A stretch of 64,000 nucleotides of DNA, from the NCBI GenBank assembly GCA_050305405.1, contig JBNLFG010000009.1:124001-188000 (forward strand), given 5' to 3'. Positions 51,149 to 60,700 of the stretch are shown one piece after another (within the stretch, counting starts at the first letter, position 1; every line of letters starts with the position of its first letter). The notes beneath the pieces were generated by a model, which saw nothing but the letters and a program-made list of their open reading frames with translations, was not told the origin of the DNA and did no database searches. Source of the stretch: Desulfolinea sp050305405. Lineage in GTDB: Bacteria; Chloroflexota; Anaerolineae; Anaerolineales; Villigracilaceae. The translations under genes were made by a program, and so were the position numbers.

Positions 51149-53203
51149 ATGCAAAAAAGAACTCGAATACTCATTTCAACTGTCGCCCTAATTGCGCTCG
51201 TCTTTGCAGGGACTACGACAGCGCCCGCATTGGCCGCCACCGGCCCGCTCTGCTTTGTAGATGCGGATGCCACCAGTGGCGAGAATACGGGTAATTCCTG
51301 GCCAGATGCTTACACAGATCTGCAATCTGCGCTCACCGACACTAACTGCACTGAAATTTGGGTTGCGGAGGGAACATATACGCCCGATGCCAGCGGCGCT
51401 GACCGCAGCGCCACCTTCCAGTTGGTGGATGGGGTTGAAGTGTACGGCGGATTCGACGGCACAGAATCAAGCCGAACGGAGCGCGATGCTGCAACCTATC
51501 TAACCGTTTTGAGCGGCGATATTGACATCAACGACAGCCAGACTCCGGTTATCACCGACCTTGACACGGTTACGGGTAACACCGATAACAGTTATCATGT
51601 GGTCACCGGCAGCGGCACGAGCAGCGCTACGGTTTTAGACGGTTTCACGATCACGGCAGGCTATGCCGATGCAGCAGGCGTAGATACCGCCGGAGCCGGG
51701 GTATACAACGATAGTGGCAGCCCAACGCTGACAAATCTCACCTTTAGCGGCAATGCTGCCAGCGGCACTGGTGGCGGGGTATATAATGACAATAGCAGCA
51801 GCCCAACGCTAACGAACGTGACTTTCAGTAAGAATACAGCCGATCAGGGTGGCGGTATCTACAATCAAGGGACGCTTACGATCAGCAACGCCGACATCAC
51901 CAGCAACACGGCTACTGAAAGTGGCGGCGGTATCTATAGCGATGGCGCTCTCTTAATCGAGAACAGCACAATCGATAACAATTATGCCGAAAACAACTGC
52001 GGTGGAGGCATCCACTTTGCAGTCGACAGTGATGGCAGCGCTACCATTCAATCCAGTGCGGTTTCTAATAACACATCTAGCAGATACGGGGCCGGTATTT
52101 TTGCTGGTAGTTCAACATGCGGCAATTCCGAGCAAGGTGCTCTGGAACTCGATGATGTGGAGGTCTTCGGAAATCTGGCTACAGGGTCGGAAGGCGGCGG
52201 TATCGTTAACTTTAACGTGCCTATGATAATCGATCACAGCGCTATTTATAACAATCGCTCCAATGAAGATGGCGATGCCGGGATTGGTGCCTGGGGGCCG
52301 ACTACAATCAGCAACACCACCATCAGCGGTAATTATGCGGTTGGCGATAACAGCGAGGCTGCAGGTGGATTGGGCATATACGGCGGTTATGATGTGTACT
52401 TATATAACGTTACTATCACAGATAATACGATGGAATCTACGGGGTATGGATCTGGCGGTGTTGCAGACTGGGACGACAGTGAAAGCACACTGCATGTCTA
52501 TAATTCGATCATTGCCAACAACCACGGTGGCGTCCACGATGATTGTTATCTTCTTGTCGTGGATATGGATTTCCACGATTCACCCAATATTCTGACACAA
52601 GATTTGACAGATTGCCGCGTACTGAACACCAGCGCTGTTATAAACACCGACCCTGCTTTAGATATCTTGGATGACAATGGCGGCCCCACCAAAACCCATG
52701 CTCTAGAAGAGAACAGCCCCGCCATCAACGCCGGAGACAATACCGTTTGCGAGGCGGCCCCTGTCAACAATCTTGACCAACGCGGGGTGACGCGTCCCGT
52801 CGGCGACGCCTGCGATATAGGCGCCTATGAATTTTCAGCTGAACCGGAAAACGACTTCTTTATCCTTGCTTTTGATATTTCTCTACCCAATTACACAAGC
52901 AGCGTCGACACTACCACGGCTACCCAATCTGCTCACGATCCCGATCTGCAAAATGAGTGCGACATCGCAGACACGGGCGAAGCCACCGTCTGGTATTCCT
53001 ACACATCTACAGAAAACACCGCCATCGCCATCGACACCTTCGGCTCCGACTACGACACCTTCATCGCGGTTTGGGTTGATGGCACCAGCGGACTTGAACT
53101 GGTTGCCTGCAGCAATGCAACCAGCACCTTAGACGGTGCAGAGCAGCTCGCCATTCAGGTCAGCAACGGCAACACATACTACATCGAAGTTGGTCAACCC
53201 TAA
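51149..53203 (+). CDS. Secreted beta-helix protein, choice-of-anchor Q type
   Basis: The ATG at 51149 has GGAG just upstream. The 684-residue protein has a cleavable signal peptide ending APALAA (near 31). A right-handed parallel beta-helix follows (about 130-500), seen as many N-T/S-x2-GGGIY and SNNT-type turns, then the choice-of-anchor Q block (DNGGPTKTHALEENSPAINAG, DQRGVTRPVGDACDIGAYEF). The last ~110 residues (from ENDFFILAFD) look like a PPC-type beta domain that stops abruptly at EVGQP. The stop is followed in the same frame by a decayed sortase tail, so this protein probably lost a C-terminal sortase. It is likely a surface or released adhesin or glycan-binding protein. Confidence 0.87.
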   Translation: MQKRTRILISTVALIALVFAGTTTAPALAATGPLCFVDADATSGENTGNSWPDAYTDLQSALTDTNCTEIWVAEGTYTPDASGADRSATFQLVDGVEVYGGFDGTESSRTERDAATYLTVLSGDIDINDSQTPVITDLDTVTGNTDNSYHVVTGSGTSSATVLDGFTITAGYADAAGVDTAGAGVYNDSGSPTLTNLTFSGNAASGTGGGVYNDNSSSPTLTNVTFSKNTADQGGGIYNQGTLTISNADITSNTATESGGGIYSDGALLIENSTIDNNYAENNCGGGIHFAVDSDGSATIQSSAVSNNTSSRYGAGIFAGSSTCGNSEQGALELDDVEVFGNLATGSEGGGIVNFNVPMIIDHSAIYNNRSNEDGDAGIGAWGPTTISNTTISGNYAVGDNSEAAGGLGIYGGYDVYLYNVTITDNTMESTGYGSGGVADWDDSESTLHVYNSIIANNHGGVHDDCYLLVVDMDFHDSPNILTQDLTDCRVLNTSAVINTDPALDILDDNGGPTKTHALEENSPAINAGDNTVCEAAPVNNLDQRGVTRPVGDACDIGAYEFSAEPENDFFILAFDISLPNYTSSVDTTTATQSAHDPDLQNECDIADTGEATVWYSYTSTENTAIAIDTFGSDYDTFIAVWVDGTSGLELVACSNATSTLDGAEQLAIQVSNGNTYYIEVGQP

Positions 53204-53302
53204 ATAAAATTGACTGCCTGGCTCATACGCTTCATCAATCCCTTTAACGGAGAGTACCTCTTCCGCAGAGCAGTCAGAGCAGTCTTGGTCAGGGTGCAAT
53301 AA
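53204..53302 (+). pseudogene. Decayed sortase C-terminus, in frame with the preceding stop
   Basis: Directly after TAA at 53201-53203, the same frame continues and from 53234 reads INPFNGEYLFRRAVRAVLVR before ending at 53302. Intact sortase copies at 55459-55529 and 62499-62569 read YNPFNGEYLFRR(V/A)VRAVLVSVK. At the place of the catalytic Cys (TLVTCEFYNPF) the relic has an Ile (WLIRFINPF). The remainder of the sortase and the LPxTG motif are missing. Confidence 0.85.
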
Positions 53303-53339
53303 GCAATCAAAAAGCCTTCCGAAAAATAAGGATTTCCCA

Positions 53340-55529
53340 ATGAAACGAAGCCGCTTCTTTTCTATTCTTCTTATAATAACTTTACTTGTAACAGCCATGC
53401 CTGCATCGCATGCGCAAGCTAACGGTTGTTTACCCGCATTGGCTGGCACCGAAGCGGAGCTGGCAGCCGCAATCAATTGCTACAACAGTGAAATTGATTC
53501 GCTAACCTATACGATCACGCTCACTGCGAATATCAACCTGACTGCGTCCACGCCGACAATTGATAACACGACCAGCGGCGTAGATTTATTGATTAAAGGC
53601 GAAGGCTACATAATTGATGGGCAGTTAATCAACGGCGTAAAACCCTTGACCATTGCCACCGGTACAACCGTCACCTTGCTAGACATCACCATCAAAGGCG
53701 GAGTCGCCCAAGATGTAAACGCACCCGGCGGCGGGATTAATAACGCCGGAACCCTGACCATTAACAATAGCATTATCACAGGCAATAAGACAGACGACAA
53801 CGATGGTGCAGGAATCTACAGCACAGGCACATTAACGGTCAAAGACTCAACCCTTTCGGAAAACAAGGCCACAAATGGCGGTCACGGCGGCGGAATTTAT
53901 AGCAAAGGTACACTGAGCATCACCAGCAGCATCTTATCGGGAAATACAACAGATGATATTGGCGGCGGAATTTATATTAACTCTGGCACATCAACGATCA
54001 CCAATTCTACTTTTTCACAAAATGAAGGGAAATGGGGCGGTGGCATCCATAATAACAGCGCTGTAATCATCTCCAACACAACGTTTGTACAAAACACTGC
54101 AACGTGGGGCGGCGGTATATTTAACATGATTGAGAGCGCAGCAACAATTACCAACAGTTCCTTCTACAAAAATTCAGTAGGCTCAGGTTGGGGCGGCGGT
54201 ATTTTAAATGGCATTGACGCCACAATGACTCTCACAAACAGCACCCTTTCTAGTAATATCTCAACGTTCATTGGAGGCGGGCTTAATAATGACGGCACGC
54301 TTAATATTAGCAACACTATCATTGCAAACTCAACCGGTGCAGATTGCATCAACAGCACAGGAACCATTGCGACGAATGTCAATAATCTAATAGAAGATGG
54401 CAGTTGCGGGGCAGCGTTAAGCGGCGATCCTGCTCTTGGGGCTCTGGCCGATAACGGCGGGCCGACCGAGACCATGGCACTGGCCTGGAATAGCCCTGCC
54501 TTGGATGCTGGCGATGCAAGTTCATGCCCAACCACCGACCAGCGCGGCGTCACCCGTATTGCCAGCACTTGCGACATCGGCGCTTATGAGCGTGATGTCT
54601 CAGGGCCGGAGGTTGTATCGACCAGCCTTCAGGCGACCTACGCCAATAGCGGCCCATCAACCTTCGCCGTCACATTTAACAAGAATGTCAGCAATTTAGG
54701 CAACGGGAGCAATGCCAATGACGCAGAAAACCCCAACAACTACATCCTGCTCGAAGAAGGCAGCCCAACCGGTTTCCAAATGACTTACTGTAGCAGCCCT
54801 GATTTTGTTCAGGACACACGCATAACAATCAACAACGTTAGCTACAACGACAGCGCCTACACATCCACAGTTTCTATCAACAATGGCACACCACTTCCCG
54901 AAGGTTCTTATAAGTTGCTCGTCTGCGGGACCACATCTATTATGGACGCCGCAAATAATCGACTAAATGGCGGGGATGAAGACCACACCGTCGCCTTTAC
55001 AGTGACAGCTGCCGCGACAGCCCTGCCCGCCACAGGCTTCCGTCATGGACAGGTAACGCAGCTCGCCAAGCAGCCCACCGCCAAAGCCTACACCGACACG
55101 GCGATGACGCTCGAAATCCCCAAGCTCGGCGTATCCATGCCAATTGTCGGCGTCGCACAAACCGGCAGTGAGTGGGATGTGAGCTGGCTTGGCAATAGCG
55201 CAGGCTATCTCTACGGCTCCGCTTTTCCCACCTGGGCAGGGAACACGGTCATCACCGGCCATGTTTGGGATGCCTATAACCGCCCCGGTGCTTTCGCCGA
55301 ACTGAAAAGCCTAAAGTACGGCGACCAAGTTCAAATCCAGGCTTGGGGCGAGACCTACACCTACGAAGTGCGCGAGTCTAAACTCGTCACCCAAAAGAAC
55401 ACGAATATAGTCTTCCAATCCGAACAATATGATTGGGTTACCCTCGTGACCTGCGAGTTCTACAACCCCTTCAATGGTGAGTATCTCTTTAGAAGAGTCG
55501 TACGAGCCGTGTTGGTGAGTGTGAAGTAG
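53340..55529 (+). CDS. Secreted beta-helix protein fused to LPxTG motif and sortase domain
   Basis: The 729-residue protein starts with a signal peptide (cut near SHAQA). A parallel beta-helix with GGGI-x-N turns fills about 95-380, then the choice-of-anchor Q block (DNGGPTETMALAWNSPALDAG, DQRGVTRIASTCDIGAYE), then an SbsA-type Ig-like domain (about 420-555). An LPATG motif follows at 562-566, and immediately a full sortase domain: IPKLGVSMPIVGV near 592, catalytic H641 (VITGHVWDAY), catalytic C705 (TLVTCEFYNPF) and R718. The chain ends right after the sortase, with no membrane tail or basic end. Substrate signal and enzyme are thus in one secreted chain, suggesting self-processing or self-attachment. 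A terminator follows. Confidence 0.9.
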   Translation: MKRSRFFSILLIITLLVTAMPASHAQANGCLPALAGTEAELAAAINCYNSEIDSLTYTITLTANINLTASTPTIDNTTSGVDLLIKGEGYIIDGQLINGVKPLTIATGTTVTLLDITIKGGVAQDVNAPGGGINNAGTLTINNSIITGNKTDDNDGAGIYSTGTLTVKDSTLSENKATNGGHGGGIYSKGTLSITSSILSGNTTDDIGGGIYINSGTSTITNSTFSQNEGKWGGGIHNNSAVIISNTTFVQNTATWGGGIFNMIESAATITNSSFYKNSVGSGWGGGILNGIDATMTLTNSTLSSNISTFIGGGLNNDGTLNISNTIIANSTGADCINSTGTIATNVNNLIEDGSCGAALSGDPALGALADNGGPTETMALAWNSPALDAGDASSCPTTDQRGVTRIASTCDIGAYERDVSGPEVVSTSLQATYANSGPSTFAVTFNKNVSNLGNGSNANDAENPNNYILLEEGSPTGFQMTYCSSPDFVQDTRITINNVSYNDSAYTSTVSINNGTPLPEGSYKLLVCGTTSIMDAANNRLNGGDEDHTVAFTVTAAATALPATGFRHGQVTQLAKQPTAKAYTDTAMTLEIPKLGVSMPIVGVAQTGSEWDVSWLGNSAGYLYGSAFPTWAGNTVITGHVWDAYNRPGAFAELKSLKYGDQVQIQAWGETYTYEVRESKLVTQKNTNIVFQSEQYDWVTLVTCEFYNPFNGEYLFRRVVRAVLVSVK

Positions 55530-55548
55530 AAGAAGGCTTACAGACAGA

Positions 55549-55581
55549 CCTCCGAATTAAAAACTCGGAGGCCTTTTTTAT
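55549..55581 (+). terminator. Intrinsic terminator
   Basis: CCTCCGA (55549-55555) pairs with TCGGAGG (55565-55571), followed by CCTTTTTTTA. It ends the beta-helix/sortase gene. Confidence 0.9.
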
Positions 55582-55611
55582 TTAAGCAATCATTATGTTG
55601 TCAATCTTTAT

Positions 55612-56079
55612 TTATGTAGGAAGATATTCCAAAAGATGGTAGACGCCTTTGTCTTCAACTGCGCGAAAACCCAGTTTTTTATACAGACCCAAGGCAGGAT
55701 TATTCGCTTCGACATGCAAACTAAGCGGGCAACCGCGCTGCTCTGCTTCATCAATCAGGCTTTGCATGATCTCTGAGCCAATTCCTTTTCGCCGAAAATC
55801 AGGGAGCAGGGCAATGTCAATAATCCGAATTTGATCTTCTCTGCGATCTACATACAAACGCCCAATGGGAATTTCCTTCAAGTAGATAATATCGAAGGAT
55901 GCATTTTTATAATTCTGCATCCACTGTTTATGCTGCAAATCAAACTGCATCCGTGTAAAGTCTTCTTTTTGCTGCTCAGACCAATCTGTAAGGGCCAGTT
56001 CGGCCTCTCGTGTAGATGCATAGACCTTATGCAGGAATTCAATATCGCTTTCATGGATGGGGCGATAAGTGATCTTCAA
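55612..56079 (-). CDS. GNAT family N-acetyltransferase
   Basis: The 155-residue protein has a single GNAT domain: IRIIDIALLPDFRRKGIGSE is motif A with the acetyl-CoA pyrophosphate loop R-x2-G-I-G, and SLHVEANNPALGLYKKLGF is motif B. Length and layout are those of a RimI-like acetyltransferase. The substrate is unknown. It lies upstream of genes for a tail-collar protein and a DUF6916 protein on the other side of a 168-base gap, and may be part of that group. Confidence 0.9.
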   Translation of the reverse strand: MKITYRPIHESDIEFLHKVYASTREAELALTDWSEQQKEDFTRMQFDLQHKQWMQNYKNASFDIIYLKEIPIGRLYVDRREDQIRIIDIALLPDFRRKGIGSEIMQSLIDEAEQRGCPLSLHVEANNPALGLYKKLGFRAVEDKGVYHLLEYLPT

Positions 56080-56247
56080 TATTATTTATTCCTTCGTATC
56101 TATCCGAGAAATCATGGAAATACGCATTGCATCTGTCAGAATGCGTACCAAAAGGATGCTTTTGCCATTGAGTCCTGCAAAAACACCCTCCACCCCAGGC
56201 ACAAGCTTGTCTTGAGTGAAGGGCTTCCCTATCGGATGTGTTATTTT

Positions 56248-56766
56248 CTATGTTCTAGGCGGATAGAGGCCCTCCAACGCGATACAAAATCGGAGGGTAA
56301 GGTAGGGCTGCATATTGTAGTGGGGCTGCCCGCCGCCAGAGGATGGACCAACACTATCAGGGTGTAACTGAGTGTCAGGAGCTTGGTCGGAATACAAAGC
56401 CCGAGCGCCATTTGCCAGAGAATGCCCTCCCAGCGCAAGTTCGTTGGGCGTATCATTCTTGCCCCTCAAGGGGTGCGTGTGGGGAGGAACCTGGTCCGCA
56501 GTTAACGAGACTTCGGGATACCCGCCAGTCTGACCTTGCCGATACAGTGGGCTCCCAACCCCTTGTCCCTCATGAATAGGTACTCGTCCTCTCAAATCTG
56601 GCAAAGCAAAATCGGTTCTGCCATTGCCACCATAGGTAGTACCAAGCAAAGAAAAAAGGCTTGTATGCTGATCAACTGGGAGCAATTGCCCATCACAATC
56701 GGCCCAATACCTAGGTGCATATAAAAAAGCGAATAATCTGATTTCACCGATGAAAGGTTCTGACAT
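56248..56766 (-). CDS. Phage tail collar domain protein (MdpB-like)
   Basis: The 172-residue protein begins MSEPFIGEIRLFAFLYAPRYW, the usual start of microcystin-dependent-protein-like (MdpB) tail-collar proteins. It has the collar signature GTTYGGNGRTDFALPDLRGR, GGYPEVSLTADQVPPHTHPL, and MQPYLTLRFCIALEG. These domains come from phage tail fibres but occur in clusters in many bacteria, often as several paralogues, with unclear roles. Here a single copy is next to a DUF6916 gene. No other phage gene is seen, so there is no evidence for a prophage. Confidence 0.9.
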   Translation of the reverse strand: MSEPFIGEIRLFAFLYAPRYWADCDGQLLPVDQHTSLFSLLGTTYGGNGRTDFALPDLRGRVPIHEGQGVGSPLYRQGQTGGYPEVSLTADQVPPHTHPLRGKNDTPNELALGGHSLANGARALYSDQAPDTQLHPDSVGPSSGGGQPHYNMQPYLTLRFCIALEGLYPPRT

Positions 56767-56819
56767 AATTAAAGTCTCCTGTTAGTATTAAGAACAAATA
56801 TTTTTCTTGAATATAGTTT

Positions 56820-57122
56820 TTACTTTTCGACCAGGCGACTAAAGACTGCCTCATAATAGACAGCATCAGTCTTACCATAAAGAATCGGCACCAAAAATAG
56901 ACTAAACTCACCCATGTTTTCATGCACAATCTTATAAGTTGCTTGGCGAAATTTATTTTCCAAAGGGCCACGAAAGATCACAGAAAAACCGTCAATATGA
57001 TCATTACTGCGACCAGTGACTTCAACCAAAACCACTTCTACCTTGCCATTTCTTTCTGAGTAAATCTCAAAACTACTGCCCACGTGAGGATCGAAACTGG
57101 ACTTAATAAGTTGTTCGGGCAT
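56820..57122 (-). CDS. DUF6916-like protein
   Basis: The 100-residue protein has a short beta-rich plan with VGSSFEIYSERNGKVEVVLV, GFSVIFRGPLENKFRQATYK and GEFSLFLVPILYGKTDAVYYEAVFSR. This F-x-G-P and the FLVPI-x-Y-E-A-V-F order match the DUF6916 family, which is repeatedly found beside MdpB-like tail-collar genes, as here. A GAAGGAA site precedes the ATG. The family has no known function. It is probably co-transcribed with the collar gene 53 bases downstream. Confidence 0.75.
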   Translation of the reverse strand: MPEQLIKSSFDPHVGSSFEIYSERNGKVEVVLVEVTGRSNDHIDGFSVIFRGPLENKFRQATYKIVHENMGEFSLFLVPILYGKTDAVYYEAVFSRLVEK

Positions 57123-57781
57123 AGTATTTCCTTCTCATGTATAAAATCTGATTTATCGATAGAGGCGCTTAAATCTGAAGTTCTGAATTCTCGCTATATT
57201 TTCTCGATGACCACTATCAACGAAACCTGACCCAATCTCTTCTTCAGAATCAATTTATAAAGAAGCACTGTACGAATACGGGGTAAAGCTGGTTTTAATC
57301 CATTTCATAGGTGTCGTCCTAAAACTAACTTGGAACTTGCTCTGCGCTTTGAAAGTGCGTACCACAAGGGCATATTTGCAAGTTAGGGCTCCAAAGACGG
57401 TTCCCCTTGCAAGACCCGTTGTGCAATGCATCAAAAACAGATGCAAAGCACACCTTGTATATTTTTAGGATAAACACATCATACAATCACCTCCTTTAGA
57501 AACTATTTATCTTGTAAAAACCGGGGCATCTTATAAGACAAAAACGTTATTACCCACAAAATACTGTTTTTTAGCGGCACGACAGTTTGTCAAAAAGTGT
57601 ATCCACTCAAATTCCATTATAGTGACAAGAATTAAAAAAGCAAGCAGCTTATCGCACAACAATAAATTACAGAATTTCGACAAAATCTAGTATAATCTCT
57701 TATACTTTTATTTCTGCATTATCTTGGTAGACATAAAACATTCCCTGGAAGCAGCATGGGGGAACAAATAAGGTGGATAGC
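57123..57781. other. Gene-poor AT-rich gap before the giant surface protein
   Basis: This stretch of about 650 bases is AT-rich. On the minus strand a possible broken coding trace is seen around 57180-57450: a 63-codon frame ends in a stop, then the same frame continues with IGSGFVDSGHRENIARI. This could be a decayed small gene belonging to the collar/DUF6916 group, but I cannot identify it. A -10 box for the plus-strand gene is at 57691-57696. Nothing else is clear. Confidence 0.4.
57667..57696 (+). promoter_or_regulatory. Probable promoter of the giant surface protein gene
   Basis: TTACAG (57667-57672) and TATAAT (57691-57696) are 18 bases apart. The start codon is 85 bases further on, giving a leader of about 78 bases. 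Confidence 0.4.
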
Positions 57782-60700
57782 ATGAAAAATCTAATTTCAA
57801 AAACAACTTGGTTCAAACGTGGACCACAAGTCTTCGTTTCTACGTTGGTGTTGCTTGGTATCTTACTCAGTCTGATGCAAGTGCCGATCGCCTTCGCAGC
57901 CAATTACTCTGACACTTTTACATCAACTCCCTTTGCTGGGAATCCAACCAGCTTCGACACTGGTTCCATCGCTACTGGATTATCGTACAGCTGTTTTAAC
58001 TGTGATTTTGCATACGACAGCGCCCCAGCCCAAGTCAACGCCTTGGCGATTAACTTTCCAGGGTATGCTTCTATCACTATTACATCTCGGGATGGTAAGG
58101 CTTTTGACTTCAATAGCATTTATGTGGATACGATAGAAGCTATTGAAATCACTGGTTCGGGACCAGAACCATTTACCATTTCTGTTGGTGCAGGCAGTAC
58201 AGGGTCATATAGTCCCGGAGGAGGTGCTAAACATGTCACTCAGGTTGTCATGGAAAACATTGGAGCTTTCCCCGATTTTAATGTCAATTTTGACAATGTT
58301 GATGTTGAACTTGATGTTCCCGGCATGGATATTCAGGGTAATGGCACAACCATCGTTAACGGCGACAGCACGCCTGCGTCCGGAGACGACACTGACTTTG
58401 GTTCCGTTACGGTAGGTGTACCTGTTAGCAAAACCTTTACAATCCGCAGTATTGGCGACGCCAATCTGGATTTAATCAGCTCGCCTTATGTAACCAAATC
58501 AGGTTCTGCAGACATCACTGTCACCAGCCAGCCCACCACCGACCCTATAGCCTCAGGCGGTTCAGATACCTTTACAGTGCAATGCAATCCATCCACGGCA
58601 GGTAGCAAGACAGCCACACTTAGCATCGCCAATAATTCGGAAGCAAATCCGTATACATTCGATGTAAGCTGTACTGGTACGGTTGATACCACCCCACCTA
58701 GCCTAACTTCCTTTACCTATCAAACGCCAGCAACAAGTCCAACCAATACGAGCACGCTGGTTTTCCGAGCCACATTTGATGAAAGTGTTCAGAATGTAAC
58801 CACAGGGGATTTCTCAGTCGATAGCACCAGCACAGCAACAGTAACAGGGGTAAGTACGATAAGCGCCAGCACATACGATGTGACCGTTTCTGGCGGCGAT
58901 TTAGCGACCTTCAGTGGCACAGTCGGGCTAAATTTAGCTGGCTCGCAAGATATTCAAGACTTGGCCGGTAACGCCTTGCCAGCCGGTGAACCAACCACTG
59001 ATGAAACTTATCTGGTTGATCATATTGCCCCATCTGTCCCAACAGGATTGTCCCCAGCAGACAACGTCTACACCAACAATACTTCACCAACGCTCTCATG
59101 GGACGCAAGCACAGATGCCGGCGGAAGCGGACTGCGCACCACTAGCACTTATCGCGTCGTGGTCAATGGCACTCCAAGCAAAAACTATTACACAGCCAAC
59201 ACGAGCTACACACCAACGCTCCAGGAAGGTATTTTCACCTGGCACGTCTACGCGCGCGATAATGCTGGCAATACCAGCGCATGGTCTAGCCTCTATACGT
59301 TGAATATTGACACAACCAAACCTAACGTAACCATCAACCAAGCCAGTGGCCAGTCCGATCCTACAAACAGCTCTCCTGTAGTCTTTACTGCTGTATTTGA
59401 TGAACCGATCAACATAGGCACATTCACAAATGCAGATATAAGCACTGTTGGTAGCACAGCAACAACAGGCACCGTTACCGTTTCTGAAATTACACCACCA
59501 GGCGACGGCACGACCTTCAAAGTCTCGGTTGTGGTCAGCGGAGATGGAATTGTCACTGCAACCATCCCTGCCGATGGTGTAGAAGACCGTGCCGGAAACA
59601 CCAATACAGTCTCAACCAGCATAGATAATGAAATCACTTGGGATGGAACTGCCCCAACGCTCTTAAGCATCACCCGGCAAACACCTGTATCCAGCCCGAC
59701 GAACGCGGACAGCCTGACTTTCCGGGCCACCTTCAATGAAGATGTACAGAACGTGGATGCAACAGACTTCACCGCTACCGGGACGACGGCAACCATTGCG
59801 GTTACGCAGAACTCCGCATCAGAATATGACCTAACTCTTTCCGGGGGAGACTTGGCTGGATTGAACAGCACAGTTGGCGTGGATCTGGCTGGCGGGCAAA
59901 ATATCATCGATACAGCCGGGAATGCTTTACCCGCTGGTGAACCAGCCACCGATGAAACCTATCTGCTCGATAATACTGCACCTGGCCTGACCTCCTTTAT
60001 CCGGCAAACACCTGCATCCAGCCCGACAAACGCAAACAGCCTGACTTTCCGGGCCACCTTCGATGTAGGTGTACAGAACGTGGATGCAACAGACTTCACC
60101 GCTACCGGGACGACGGCAACCATTGCGGTCACGCAGAACTCCGCATCAGAATATGACCTAACTCTTTCCGGGGGAGACTTAGCTGGATTGAATGGCACAG
60201 TTGGCGTGGATCTGGCTGGCGGGCAAAATATCACCGATACAACAGGGAATGCTTTACCCGCTGGTGAACCAGCTACCGATGAAACCTATCTGCTCGATAA
60301 TACTGCCCCTGGCTTGACCTCCTTTGTCCGACAGGTACCCGCATCCAGCCCGACAAACGCAAATAGCCTGACTTTCCGGGCCACCTTCAATGAAAGTGTA
60401 CAGAACGTGGATGCAACAGACTTCACCGCTACCGGGACGACGGCAACCATTGCGGTTACGCAGAACTCTGCATCAGAATATGACTTAACTCTTTCCGGGG
60501 GAGACTTGGCTGGATTGAACGGCACAGTTGGCGTGGATCTAGCTGGCGGGCAAAATATCACCGATACAACCGGGAATGCTTTGCCCACTGGTGAGCCAGC
60601 GACTGATGAAACCTATCTGGTCGATAATACTGGGCCAACAGTGACAGTTAATGAAGCAACAGCGCAGGCTGACCCGACATCAGCTTCTCCGATCAACTTT

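Noticed and set aside
51149..55529. Beta-helix genes as one gene broken by a frameshift
   Set aside because: Each has its own signal peptide, beta-helix and choice-of-anchor Q block, so they are two genes; only the sortase tail after 53203 is a relic.
56248..57122. Prophage
   Set aside because: Only a collar-domain protein and DUF6916 are present, with no capsid, terminase, integrase or lysis gene.
57255..57446. 63-codon minus-strand frame as an intact gene
   Set aside because: No ribosome site and no recognisable domain; it is noted only as a possible decayed trace.
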